The notes beneath the pieces were generated by a model. The model searched no databases and was not told the DNA's origin. It saw nothing but the letters and a program-made list of their open reading frames with translations. DNA of 25,459 bases from a virus. Below, piece after piece: positions 12,606-20,390 of the stretch (positions are counted from its first letter, which is position 1; each line of letters opens with the position of its first letter). The DNA is taken from positions 1 to 25,459 of IMG/VR virus record IMGVR_UViG_3300032156_001600. One strand, written 5' to 3'. Position numbers and translations under genes: made by a program.

Positions 12606-14065
12606 AGCTCGGCGACGGGTCGGAAAACCGCCGTGGCATCTATACGAGCTTGGGGTATCGCTCGGTGCAAGTGGCGGAGCGCGAGGGCCGCGGGGCGACG
12701 GCGGCCTCCGGCGAGGCGCACGAGAGATACGACCGCGACCGGCTAATCGCGCAGAGCCGGCAGTTCTACCGCGACAACCCCCTTTATTACGGCATGATCG
12801 AACGGGCGATCAGCTACATCGTCGGCGACGGCTTCGACCTACAGGTCAAGACCGCCGACCAGACGTTCAACCAGAGCGTGGAGGCGCGCTGGCGGCGCTA
12901 TTGGCGGCGGCCGGACGTGCGCGGTCTGCTCTCCGGTCGGCGCGTGGAGAAAATGGTCTGCCGGGAGTTGCTCGTGGCCGGGGACGTCGGACTCCTGCAA
13001 GTCGAGCCGGGACTGCTGCAGATCATCGAGTCCGAGCAGATCACTGGCCCCAAGGCGGCTCGCGACGGAGTGGTTATGAACGGCGCGGGCCGGCCGACGA
13101 GTTTTTTCATTGCGCCCTACGGCCGGGGCGGGCGGATCGACGCGGCCCGGGCCAAGAGCTACCAGCCGGAGGAATTTCTGCTGCTAGGCAATCCCGATCG
13201 GCCCAGCAGCACGCGGTCCGTGCCGCCCTGCCAGGCGGCGTTCGCCATGCTGCACCGGGTCAACGATGTCTGCGACAGCGAGGCGATCGCCTGGCAGTTG
13301 CTGGCGCGACATGCGCTGCTGTTGACCCGCGAACAAGGGCCGGAGCGAGGCTTCGTGGAAAGCGCGGCGGCGGCCGACAAACCCGCCGCGGCCGTGGGGA
13401 ACCCCAGCGCGCGGGTGACGGAGATGGACTACGCCTTGATCTTCCACGGCGAGCCGGGCGACAAACTCGAGGGGGTGGGTCGCAATATTCCGGGGGCGAA
13501 CTTCGCCGAATCGATCCGGATGTTCCTGCGACTGCTGGGGCTGCCGCTGGGCCAACCGCTCGAAATCGTGCTGCTGGACTGGACGCAGAGCAACTACGCG
13601 CAGAGCCGCGCCGTTCTGCAGCAGGCCTATCAAACATACCTGGGGTACCAGGAGGTGATCGAGCACGCCCTGGACGAGCACCTGAGCTGGCAGGCGGAGC
13701 GCTGGACGCGCGGGCAAGATCTGCCGCCGGCGCCGGAGGGGGAGTGGAGCGACGTGCCCCGATTCTGGATCAAGCCGACCTTCCCGTGGCTCGACCAGCT
13801 CAAAGAGGCCGAGGCCTACGGCGTGCAGTTGGACCGCTGCCTGGCCACGCAGGGCGAGGTATGCAAGAGCCGCAACCGCGATCGCGACGAAGTGGTGGTC
13901 GGGCGCGAGCGGGAGATCCGCGACGCGATCGCGCGGGCCCAGGCCATCAAGGCGGAGACGGGCGTGGAGGTGCCGTGGGAATTATTCGCCGGGCTGGAGC
14001 CGCCGGGCCAGCGGCGGGATAAGATGGTCGATGCGACGGCGACCGATGGGAGGCCCCGGCCGTGA
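12602..14065 (+). CDS. portal protein, lambda gpB family
   Basis: 487 residues, start ATG at 12602 chosen because it overlaps the previous stop; a longer frame exists upstream but covers the W-position gene. The lambda-type portal pattern is clear: YDRDRLIAQSRQFYRDNPLYYGMIERAISYIVGDGF, the segment with RELLVAGDVGLLQVE, and the C-terminal half with ESIRMFLRLLGLPLGQPLEIVLLDWTQSNYAQSRAVLQQAYQTYLGYQ. The final helical wing has SRNRDRDEVV and IKAETGVEVPWELF. Twelve copies form the packaging channel and head-tail connector. The length fits gpB-like portals. The stop overlaps the GTG of the protease gene. Confidence 0.92.
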   Translation: MKLGDGSENRRGIYTSLGYRSVQVAEREGRGATAASGEAHERYDRDRLIAQSRQFYRDNPLYYGMIERAISYIVGDGFDLQVKTADQTFNQSVEARWRRYWRRPDVRGLLSGRRVEKMVCRELLVAGDVGLLQVEPGLLQIIESEQITGPKAARDGVVMNGAGRPTSFFIAPYGRGGRIDAARAKSYQPEEFLLLGNPDRPSSTRSVPPCQAAFAMLHRVNDVCDSEAIAWQLLARHALLLTREQGPERGFVESAAAADKPAAAVGNPSARVTEMDYALIFHGEPGDKLEGVGRNIPGANFAESIRMFLRLLGLPLGQPLEIVLLDWTQSNYAQSRAVLQQAYQTYLGYQEVIEHALDEHLSWQAERWTRGQDLPPAPEGEWSDVPRFWIKPTFPWLDQLKEAEAYGVQLDRCLATQGEVCKSRNRDRDEVVVGREREIRDAIARAQAIKAETGVEVPWELFAGLEPPGQRRDKMVDATATDGRPRP

Positions 14066-15390
14066 ACCCCCAACTGGCGCAATGGCGGACGCAGCCTTGG
14101 GCGATGGAGCCGGCCCGACTGGCGTCGTTCCTGGAAGAGGTGTCCCGCCTCGACGGGCGCAATGGCGCCGCCGACCGGCAGGCTTTCCTGGCGACGAGGC
14201 GAGAAGCGATGACGGTACGGGAAGGGATCGCCGTCGTCGCCATCCGGGGCGTGCTCCTGGCGAGCGTGCCGGCGTGGGTGCGACAGGAGGGCTTTGAGGC
14301 GACCGGCTACGATGAGATTGTCGCCGACGTGGCGGCCGCCCTGGCGGATGACCGGACGCGGCGGATTCGCCTGGAGGTGGATTCGCCGGGCGGGGAGGTC
14401 GCCGGCAGCCTGGAGGCGGCGGACGCGATCTTCGCGGCGCGCGCCGTCAAACCCGTCGAGGCGCGGGTGCGCAACCTGGCGGCCTCGGCGGCCTATAAAT
14501 TGGCCAGCCAGGCCCAGAGCATCGGCGCCGACCGCAACGCCATCATCGGCGCGATCGGGGTGTTCGGCGTATGGGAGGATTCATCGGCGGCGGCGGCCGC
14601 CGCGGGCGTGCGGGTTATAGTCATACGCAGTGGCGAACACAAGGGCATGGGCGTGCCCGGGTCGGCGATCAGCGAGGCGCAGACGGCCGCCTGGCAGGAG
14701 GTTATCGACGCCGTGGCGGAGAATTTTATCGCGGCGGTGGCGCGCGGGCGGAACCTGGCGGTTGAGACGGTGGCGAAATTAGCGAGCGGGCGAGTATGGC
14801 TGGCGGCGGCGGCGCAGGCGCTGGGCTTGGTGGACGAGGTTGATACGACGGCGGCGGCGGCCGAGCGCACGCCGCGTCGGGAGCAAGAAAGCGAGGCGAA
14901 GATGAGCGAGAAACAGCAGGAACGGGATGGACGCGACGGCGGCGCGGCGGACGCGACGGCGGCGCGGCGGGACGCGACGGCGGACGAGCGGAAACGGCTG
15001 GCCGACCTGGAGGCGGCGTTTCCCGGCGAGACGGCCTTCGTCCTGGCGCAGTTCAAGGGCGGCGCGACGCCGGACCAGGCCCGGTCGGCCTATGGCGAGG
15101 TGCTGGCGGGCAAACTGGCGGCGCGGGAAAAGGAACTGGCGGCGGTGCAGGCGGAGCTCGCCGCGCTGAGAAGTCAGGCCGAGGAGGCCAAGACCCGCCG
15201 GGCCGGGCCGGAGGCCAGGGGCGCAGCGCCGGTGCCGCACGGCGCGCCGGCCGCGGCGGCGCGGGACTTCCTCGAGACGGGGCGGGAGATCGCCCGCGAG
15301 GAGGGTATTTCCCTGACGGCGGCCATGCGGCGGCTCGCCCGCGAGCAGCCTGAATTGCACCGGGCGTTCGCCACCAGGGCCAACGGGTAA
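14062..15390 (+). CDS. S49 prohead protease with C-terminal scaffold (gpC-like)
   Basis: 442 residues, GTG start overlapping the portal stop. The SppA/S49 fold shows DSPGGEVAGSLEAADAI (residues 107-123, oxyanion region), the nucleophile Ser142 in NLAASAAYKLAS, and the catalytic Lys194 in SGEHKGMG. The C-terminal part, from about residue 280, is a charged, helical scaffold with KRLADLEAAFPGETAFVLAQF and a coiled AAREKELAAVQAELAALRSQAEEAK, ending in TAMRRLAREQPELHRAF. Lambda gpC has the same protease-plus-scaffold layout. It assembles inside the procapsid and processes head proteins before packaging. Confidence 0.9.
   Translation: MNPQLAQWRTQPWAMEPARLASFLEEVSRLDGRNGAADRQAFLATRREAMTVREGIAVVAIRGVLLASVPAWVRQEGFEATGYDEIVADVAAALADDRTRRIRLEVDSPGGEVAGSLEAADAIFAARAVKPVEARVRNLAASAAYKLASQAQSIGADRNAIIGAIGVFGVWEDSSAAAAAAGVRVIVIRSGEHKGMGVPGSAISEAQTAAWQEVIDAVAENFIAAVARGRNLAVETVAKLASGRVWLAAAAQALGLVDEVDTTAAAAERTPRREQESEAKMSEKQQERDGRDGGAADATAARRDATADERKRLADLEAAFPGETAFVLAQFKGGATPDQARSAYGEVLAGKLAAREKELAAVQAELAALRSQAEEAKTRRAGPEARGAAPVPHGAPAAAARDFLETGREIAREEGISLTAAMRRLAREQPELHRAFATRANG
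14902..15390 (+). CDS. nested scaffold protein (Nu3-like), internal start
   Basis: ATG at 14902 is in frame with the protease gene (codon 281) and preceded by GAGG at 14893-14896, five bases away. It would produce a 162-residue scaffold (MSEKQQERDG...) identical to the end of the protease, exactly as lambda nu3 lies within C. The protein is charged and helical and suits a removable core. Initiation is inferred from sequence. Confidence 0.65.
   Translation: MSEKQQERDGRDGGAADATAARRDATADERKRLADLEAAFPGETAFVLAQFKGGATPDQARSAYGEVLAGKLAAREKELAAVQAELAALRSQAEEAKTRRAGPEARGAAPVPHGAPAAAARDFLETGREIAREEGISLTAAMRRLAREQPELHRAFATRANG
14929..14983. repeat. short tandem repeat in scaffold gene
   Basis: A 20-base unit (GGACGCGACGGCGGCGCGGC) occurs at 14929-14948 and again at 14949-14968, with a shortened third copy after one extra G. 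The period is not a multiple of three, so the protein reads different residues (DGRDGGAADATAARRDATADE). It lies at the start of the scaffold, a flexible region. Confidence 0.7.
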
Positions 15391-15410
15391 GGCGGGCGGG
15401 GCCGCCCGCC
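15391..15410 (+). promoter_or_regulatory. strong GC hairpin between scaffold and decoration genes
   Basis: GGCGGGCGG and CCGCCCGCC form a perfect 9-bp inverted repeat with a GG centre (or a 7-bp stem with a six-base loop) directly after the protease stop. A second small hairpin, GGCGC-AACCGA-GCGCC, follows at about 15423-15438. No U-tract follows, so it is more likely an mRNA processing or stability element in front of the highly expressed decoration and capsid genes than a terminator. Confidence 0.55.
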
Positions 15411-15474
15411 GGTCGGTAAGCGGCGCAACCGAGCGCCGGACACCACACACCACTAACGGCACAGGAGTAAAAAT

Positions 15475-16206
15475 ATGAGCCAAGCATGTGGAACCCCCAA
15501 GACGTTCACGGCGACGGAGGTTCTGGCGGCCTTCCGCCGCGTCAAACTCACCGCCAGCAGCGGGTCGGCCGTGGAGTATTCCGACGCCGGCGAGAACTTC
15601 ATCGGCGCGACGCTGCAACCCGCCTTGACGATCGGCGACCTGCTGGCCGTCAAACTGCGGGGCGATTACGCCACCTTCAAGTTGACGGCGGCCGGGGTCA
15701 TCGCGGTCGGCGCCACGATCTACGCCGCCGCCGACGGAAAGGTCTCCGCCAGCGTCAGCGGCACGGCGATCGGCACCGCCCTGGCGGCCGCCGGCGCCGA
15801 CGGCGACGTGATCGAGGTCTTTCTGGACAATGGGGCGGCCGGCGCCATCGGGGCGACGGCCACTATCGACTACCAGGCGGCCAACGGCGGCATCCCGTTC
15901 CTCGTCAAGGCGTCGCTGACGGCCGCGGGCGCCGAGGACGAGAGCATCCTGGCGGCCCTGCCGCGCAAGGCGGAAATCACGCGGGCCTGGATGTTCGCGC
16001 GCGATACACAGGCGGCCAACGTCACCCTCAAGCAGGGCGGCAACGCCTTCACGGCGGCGACGGCCAAGGGCGGCACCGACGCGGCGCTGGTGAGCTTCAA
16101 CCTGATCGCCGCCTACAAGACCGTGGCGGCGGCGGCGGCCCTGGTGGCGACCTTCTCGGCGGCCGGGGCGGTGGACGTGTTTATCGAATTCGTGCCGGTG
16201 GCCTAA
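15475..16206 (+). CDS. capsid decoration protein, DUF2190-like with extra C-terminal domain
   Basis: 243 residues, AGGAG at 15463-15467. Residues about 24-120 follow the DUF2190 decoration pattern: EYSDAGENFIGATLQPALTIGDLLAVKLRGDY, GVIAVGATIYAAADGKVSA, GTAIGTALAAAGADGDVIEVFLD. DUF2190 proteins are small beta proteins that cap or trimerise on the head surface, the lambda gpD role. The usual length is about 110 residues; here an additional domain occupies residues 140-243 (ITRAWMFARDTQAANVTLKQGGN and the final AVDVFIEFVPVA). The same pattern recurs at the end of the fibre candidate at 23813-24616. It stands just before the major capsid gene, as in lambda D and E. Confidence 0.85.
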   Translation: MSQACGTPKTFTATEVLAAFRRVKLTASSGSAVEYSDAGENFIGATLQPALTIGDLLAVKLRGDYATFKLTAAGVIAVGATIYAAADGKVSASVSGTAIGTALAAAGADGDVIEVFLDNGAAGAIGATATIDYQAANGGIPFLVKASLTAAGAEDESILAALPRKAEITRAWMFARDTQAANVTLKQGGNAFTAATAKGGTDAALVSFNLIAAYKTVAAAAALVATFSAAGAVDVFIEFVPVA

Positions 16207-16277
16207 ATACCCGGCCGGTGGCGCGCTGGTGCAGGCGGGCGCTTGGCGAATGACATCATCACACAGGAGACAATGCA

Positions 16278-17237
16278 ATGGCGGTACAAACTGCGACTCA
16301 GGCGCGGGGGCGACTGGACCTCGGCGAGGCGTTCAAGGAATTCGACATCAACGCCGCCCGGTTCGCCGGCACGCAGATTTTGGCGACTTTTGCCACCGGC
16401 AAACGCGAGAGCACCTTCACCAAGCTCACGCGGGCCGGCTTGCTGGGGCGGGCGAAGACGGCCCGCGCGGTAGGCGGCGGCTACAACCGCGTCGATCTAT
16501 ACAAGACCGAAGACTCGTACAAGTGCCTCGAGAACGGCCTGGAGGGAACACTGGGCGACGATGACCGCGCCCTGTACGCCAGCGAATTCGACGCCGAGTT
16601 GGCCAGCGTGGAGAACGTCTTCGCCAAGGTCATGATCGAGCAGGAGATCCGCGTCAAGGACTTGATTTTCAACACTGCGACCTACACCGGGTCGGCGCTG
16701 TTCACCGACAACAAGGCGACGCCGTGGAGCACGATCACCACCGACATTATCGGACAGGTCATCGACGCGGCGGAAAAGGTCCGGCGCAACACGGGCGTGC
16801 CGCCTAACGCCCTGGTCATCGGGGCCACGTCCCTGGCTAACGTGTTGAAGAACACCAGCATCCGGGCCCAGTTCCCCGCCGTCACGATTGTGACGCTGGA
16901 GATGATCCGCAACGCGCTGGGGTCGATCTTCGGGCTGGAAAAGCTGATCGTCGGCGCGGGCGCTTACAACTCGGCCGCCGAGGGGCAGACCTGCGTGGTG
17001 GCCGACACCTGGCCCAAGACCTATGCCTGGATCGGCCGGGTGGCCGAGGCGGGCGACTCGTTGGTGACGCCGTGCGTGGGCCGGACGTTCCTCTGGGACG
17101 CCGACGCCGCGGATATCGTCATCGTCGAACAGTACCGCGAGGAGCAGGTGCGCGGCGACGTCTTCCGCTGCCGGCAGTATACGGCCGAGAAGATTTTCGA
17201 CGCGTATTTCGGCCATCTTTTGCAAATCGAGGTTTGA
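16278..17237 (+). CDS. major capsid protein (HK97 fold, gpE-like)
   Basis: 319 residues, AGGAGA at 16265-16270. The early part (GRLDLGEAFKEFDINAARFAGTQILATFATGKRESTFTKL) is an N-arm; the middle has YASEFDAELASVENVFAKVMIEQEIRVKDLIFNTATYTGS, the typical spine helix and loop; then IIGQVIDAAEKVRRNTGVPPNALVIGATSLANVLKNTSIRA and FGLEKLIVGAGAYNSA. The end (FLWDADAADIVIVEQYREEQVRGDVFRCRQYTAEKIFDAYFGHLLQIEV) matches the capsid domain that closes gpE-type shells. About 415 copies would build a T=7 shell if the lambda plan holds. A strong hairpin follows, setting expression apart from the next gene. Confidence 0.92.
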   Translation: MAVQTATQARGRLDLGEAFKEFDINAARFAGTQILATFATGKRESTFTKLTRAGLLGRAKTARAVGGGYNRVDLYKTEDSYKCLENGLEGTLGDDDRALYASEFDAELASVENVFAKVMIEQEIRVKDLIFNTATYTGSALFTDNKATPWSTITTDIIGQVIDAAEKVRRNTGVPPNALVIGATSLANVLKNTSIRAQFPAVTIVTLEMIRNALGSIFGLEKLIVGAGAYNSAAEGQTCVVADTWPKTYAWIGRVAEAGDSLVTPCVGRTFLWDADAADIVIVEQYREEQVRGDVFRCRQYTAEKIFDAYFGHLLQIEV

Positions 17238-17255
17238 CCAGGCGGGCTACCAATG

Positions 17256-17276
17256 CCGTCGGCCCGGCGCCGACGG
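17256..17276 (+). terminator. perfect 8-bp hairpin after major capsid gene
   Basis: CCGTCGGC (17256-17263) and GCCGACGG (17269-17276) pair around CCGGC. Only TTAAGG follows rather than a U-run, so it is at most a partial terminator or an mRNA 3'-stabiliser that keeps capsid transcript levels above those of the tail genes. Confidence 0.5.
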
Positions 17277-17291
17277 TTAAGGAAACATTAG

Positions 17292-17531
17292 ATGCCGCTT
17301 AACGAACAAGATCGGGAATGGGTGAGGTTGATGGCGGCGCAATTGGCTCGCGAAGTGAATCAAGAGGTGTTGCGGGTGCACGTACTGCAATGCCCGCATG
17401 GCCAATTGATACAGATGACTAAGTCGCGTATTCGCAGCGTCCTGCTCGGCGCCGGGCTGGGGATGGTGTTGGCGGGGCTCGTGGGCGGCAGCACGGCGGC
17501 GCTGTTGATGAAACTCTTGGCCACATTGTGA
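17292..17531 (+). CDS. small membrane protein between capsid and adaptor genes
   Basis: 79 residues, AAGGA upstream. Residues 1-48 are soluble and helical with a CPHGQLIQMTKSRIR segment (Cys-Pro-His-Gly), and residues about 49-77 form one hydrophobic helix (VLLGAGLGMVLAGLVGGSTAALLMKLLATL) with GxxxG-type small residues. This is the slot where lambda has FI. A membrane anchor there is unexpected for a structural protein; holin-like pore, host-membrane attachment of procapsids, or exclusion are alternatives. Function unknown. Confidence 0.65.
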   Translation: MPLNEQDREWVRLMAAQLAREVNQEVLRVHVLQCPHGQLIQMTKSRIRSVLLGAGLGMVLAGLVGGSTAALLMKLLATL

Positions 17532-17579
17532 CGACGACGCCGGCGCTGAAGCCGCCGGCGATCGCGCGAGGCGCGGGCG

Positions 17580-17936
17580 ATGACCTCGATGTTCGATACG
17601 GCGGCGGCGCCGGCGGACGCGGCCCTGCTGGCGAGCCTGGGCCGCGCGGCGGGCTACCTGGCGGAGGGCGCGCTGGAGGCGGCCGGAATAGTCTGCATCA
17701 TCTCAACTATCGAGACGGAGGCCGTGGAGCAGGAAGGCGGCTGCCTGCTGACGCAACGCTGCATCGTGCACCTGGCGACGCCGGCGGTCGCCCCGGCGGC
17801 CGGCCGCGATCGGATGGTCGTGGACGGCGAAGTCTATCTGGTCGAACGAATCGGGCGGGCGGGCGGCCTGACGCGGATCGCGCTGGCCCGCCGGACGTTA
17901 CTGGAACGGCACGCGACCGGCCAGCGGCGGACTTGA
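17580..17936 (+). CDS. head-tail adaptor, FII-like
   Basis: 118 residues. The frame is preferred over the overlapping frame at 17528-17989 because its end, RDRMVVDGEVYLVERIGRAGGLTRIALAR, matches the FII/head-tail attachment pattern (a DxVxIxGxxYxV strand, then a Gly turn, then a hydrophobic strand) and because the N-terminus starts with MFDTAAAPADAALLASLGRAAGYL. Start may be 17580 or the next ATG, 17589. FII-like proteins form the lower neck ring that receives the tail. Order after the capsid gene fits lambda. Confidence 0.7.
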   Translation: MTSMFDTAAAPADAALLASLGRAAGYLAEGALEAAGIVCIISTIETEAVEQEGGCLLTQRCIVHLATPAVAPAAGRDRMVVDGEVYLVERIGRAGGLTRIALARRTLLERHATGQRRT

Positions 17937-17961
17937 CCGGCGCCGGCGATGAGGCGACCCC

Positions 17962-18294
17962 ATGCGAGGAGCGACGGCCGCGACAATGATTCCGTTGAGC
18001 CTGGTCTTGGGTGCGGGCCTGGCCGAGGACTTGACGCGGCTGGCGGACTTTCAAAAAAGCTGGCTGTCGCCTAGGTACGTTATGACCATCGCGGCGTATA
18101 CCCGCCGGGCCGCCGATCCCAACTGGCGGCCGGCGGCCGCCGCCCAGGTGCGCTGGCCGGCGGCCCCGGCCGAGAAAGGCGCGTCGATAGACCTAGACCT
18201 GGGCGGGGGTATGGTGCTGACGGTGCAGTGCGGCTGGCGGGCGGACGGCCTGGTGAACTGGTTGGATTACGCCGAGGAGATGCGCGGTCGATGA
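17962..18294 (+). CDS. small tail-completion candidate, unknown
   Basis: 110 residues. No family is recognised. A first helical half (LSLVLGAGLAEDLTRLADFQKSWLSPRYVMTIAAYTRRA) is followed by RWPAAPAEKGASIDLDLGGGMVLTVQCGWRADGLVNWLDYAEEMRGR, an acidic beta hairpin and helix. The start at 17962 has GATGAGG nearby; an ATG at 17986 is possible. The last codon overlaps the tail-terminator start (ATGA), so a tail- or neck-assembly role is inferred from location between FII- and U-like genes. Confidence 0.6.
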   Translation: MRGATAATMIPLSLVLGAGLAEDLTRLADFQKSWLSPRYVMTIAAYTRRAADPNWRPAAAAQVRWPAAPAEKGASIDLDLGGGMVLTVQCGWRADGLVNWLDYAEEMRGR

Positions 18295-19421
18295 GCAGGG
18301 AGGTGGCGACAACGGCGAACAGCGGCTATTGGAGGGTCGGCGGCACGTGGGTAGGGGGCGTAGCGCCCGATCTGGACCTGGTTGACGCGCAGATTTTAGA
18401 CATGCATATGGTGACCATCGACGAAGAACTGATTATTCCTCCGGTCGCCGCGGTCATGGTGCGGGACGGCGGCACATTATCCACCAACTGCTTCCCGGCC
18501 GTCCGCCTGCGGGGGGCGCTGCTGGTGGAGGCGTTCGGCGCCGTGCAAAACAACGGGGGGATAATCGTCGAAGGCGGTCTTTTGTCGCTGCCGATCAACG
18601 CCTACTTCGCCAATGCTGGCGGCAGCTTGATTTGCAATGCGGCGGGGACGCCGCCGGCAGCGCCCACTTTAGCCGTCGCCCAACTAACCGCCACGAGCCT
18701 GCGGGCCGCCATCGACGGCGACGATGGGGCGACGAACCACCTTTTCCTGGCCGCCGGGAGCGGGGCGGCCTGGACGGCGGCCGGCGACTGCGCCGGCGAT
18801 GGCGATATAGACGTGATTGATTTGACCACGGGCCAGGTTTATCTGCTGGTCGCGGCAAGCAGTCTCGGCGGGGTTTATGGTCCGCCCAGCGCCGTGCAAG
18901 CGCTGATGCTCACCGTCGCCGACGACGGGACCCCGGCGGGATCGCTGAGCATCCCGCTGGCGTTGCTGCGGACGAGTCTGGCTAGTTGCCCGAGATTTCG
19001 GGCCTGGATCGGGGCGACGGGCGCGGAGGAGGAGCAACAGGCGTCGGCGCTGGCGCGGATTTACGTGGGCGCGGCGGAAACGTGGGCGCGGCCCTACATC
19101 CTGGTCGGCGAGATCGCCGACTACCAGGCGGTGGTCTCGGCGTCGGGCGTGAGCAACGTCTTCGATCATCGCGGCGGGCTGCGGGCGAGCTTCGAGGCGG
19201 ACGCGGGCGGCGGCGAACCCGGCGCCGAACTGCTGGCCTTCGCCAACGCGGTCGGGGAGATCCTGGACGAGCTGAAGGAGCGGGCGGGACTGGGCGGCTA
19301 TCTCAACGTGATCGGCGTGGGCCTGGACGAAGGGCCCGTGCGCTGCGCCCGCGACGAGACGGACGGGGCGGCCGAGCGCGAGGACTATTGGCAGGCGACG
19401 GCGCGGATCGAGTGGCGGTGA
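18291..19421 (+). CDS. tail terminator (U-like) fused to beta-solenoid and FN3-like domains
   Basis: 376 residues, ATGA overlap with the previous gene; the longer frame from 18228 is not used. Three parts are visible. Residues about 10-118 look like a right-handed beta-solenoid start (YWRVGGTWVGGVAPDLDLV, HMVTIDEELIIPPVAAVMVRDGGTL, VRLRGALLVEAFGAVQNNGGIIVEGG). Residues about 122-208 follow the FN3 pattern (PTLAVAQLTATSLRAAIDGDDGATNHLFL to GQVYLLVAASSLGGVYGPPS). Residues 215-376 follow the tail-terminator/U-like pattern: LALLRTSLASCPRFRAWIGATGAEE, ARPYILVGEIADYQ, and LLAFANAVGEILDELKERAGLGGYLNVIGVGL to YWQATARIEWR. U-like proteins cap the tail tube next to the neck. The added domains may decorate the neck or bind the host surface. 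Confidence 0.75.
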   Translation: MSREVATTANSGYWRVGGTWVGGVAPDLDLVDAQILDMHMVTIDEELIIPPVAAVMVRDGGTLSTNCFPAVRLRGALLVEAFGAVQNNGGIIVEGGLLSLPINAYFANAGGSLICNAAGTPPAAPTLAVAQLTATSLRAAIDGDDGATNHLFLAAGSGAAWTAAGDCAGDGDIDVIDLTTGQVYLLVAASSLGGVYGPPSAVQALMLTVADDGTPAGSLSIPLALLRTSLASCPRFRAWIGATGAEEEQQASALARIYVGAAETWARPYILVGEIADYQAVVSASGVSNVFDHRGGLRASFEADAGGGEPGAELLAFANAVGEILDELKERAGLGGYLNVIGVGLDEGPVRCARDETDGAAEREDYWQATARIEWR

Positions 19422-19457
19422 TACGACCCGCCGATCGGCGGGCAAACGAGGTGAAAC

Positions 19458-20360
19458 ATGGCGCATGATGTCTTTTACCCCTACGCCGCGAGTCTGGGCG
19501 CGACGCTCATCGACGCGATCGGCGAACAGGCCATCGACCCGGGCGTCGGCGAGCAGGTCCCCGAACTGGACGGCCAGGTCGATCCCAGCGTGATCTTCAC
19601 CTCGGCGGTCGATCCGACCGTGCGGATCTCGACGCAGTCGGTGAACAAGTTGCTCGCGGCGGTCGGCGGCGGCGGGCTGGTCCTGACGGCGATGGCGCCG
19701 GCGACGCTCTACTGCCAGAAGGCGGAGGCCTACGGCACCCGGGGCGGGGCGAGCAAACACCTCAAGCTGGTCATCAGCGCCGGTCTGGCGCTGCCCCTGA
19801 CGCTGCGGGCGGGGGTGGACGGTCCGGCGACGATGGAATGGCAGATCCTGGGCGCGGACAATGCCGGGAACCACCCCTTCGTGTTTACGCCGCTGCAGAG
19901 CCTGCCGGCGGACAACTTGCGGGCGACCACGCAGTTCTCCGCCGGGCCGGTAAAGCTCAACAACGTCGCCCTGGACGGCGTGCAGGAGATCAACGTTGAC
20001 TTCGGCCTGGCGCTCAACGTCCGCCGCAGCGGAGCGGCGGCGAGCGCCGCCCCGGCGCACATCTCGATTCGGCGGCGGCTCACCCGCATCCGCATCACCA
20101 CCGACGACGCGGCGGCGTCGGCGGCGTTCCTGAACCTAACGGCTATCGGCGGCAGCACGCTGTTTTATCTCCGCAAGGGGAGCCTGGCCGGGCGGGTGGC
20201 GGCGGGGACGGCCGAGCATGTCAAGTTTACCGTGGCGGCCGGGGGCATCGTGGCCCGCGGTATCAGCGGGGCCCAGCAGACGGGCATCATCGAGATCATC
20301 CCGACCTTCGACGGCACGAACGCCGCCCTGGTGATCGATACGGCGGCCGTGATCGCCTGA
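19458..20360 (+). CDS. major tail (tube) protein, V position
   Basis: 300 residues with GAGG upstream. Repeated beta structure dominates: VDPTVRISTQSVNKLLAAVGGGGLVLTAMAPATLYCQKAEAYGTRG, LKLVISAGLALPLTLRAGVDGPATMEWQILGADNAGN, VKLNNVALDGVQEINVDFGLALNVRRSG and a final TGIIEIIPTFDGTNAALVIDTAAVIA. The segment about the DGVQEINVDFG pattern is typical of tail-tube beta-barrels. Position between the U-like and the chaperone genes supports the tube role. Stacked hexameric rings of this protein would make the long tail. Identification rests on synteny plus fold pattern. Confidence 0.75.
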   Translation: MAHDVFYPYAASLGATLIDAIGEQAIDPGVGEQVPELDGQVDPSVIFTSAVDPTVRISTQSVNKLLAAVGGGGLVLTAMAPATLYCQKAEAYGTRGGASKHLKLVISAGLALPLTLRAGVDGPATMEWQILGADNAGNHPFVFTPLQSLPADNLRATTQFSAGPVKLNNVALDGVQEINVDFGLALNVRRSGAAASAAPAHISIRRRLTRIRITTDDAAASAAFLNLTAIGGSTLFYLRKGSLAGRVAAGTAEHVKFTVAAGGIVARGISGAQQTGIIEIIPTFDGTNAALVIDTAAVIA

Positions 20361-20390
20361 TGAGGGCGGCGACCGGGAAGGCAAGATGAC

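Noticed and set aside
14779-16278. Long minus-strand open frame (499 codons) opposite protease, decoration genes
   Set aside because: It is the complement of well-supported + genes with family motifs, is rich in Arg/Gly/Pro, has no ribosome binding site and no recognisable domain; GC-rich DNA gives such antisense frames.
17528-17989. 153-codon frame overlapping the FII-like gene
   Set aside because: Low-complexity Gly/Arg product; the frame at 17580-17936 has the adaptor pattern and better codon choice.
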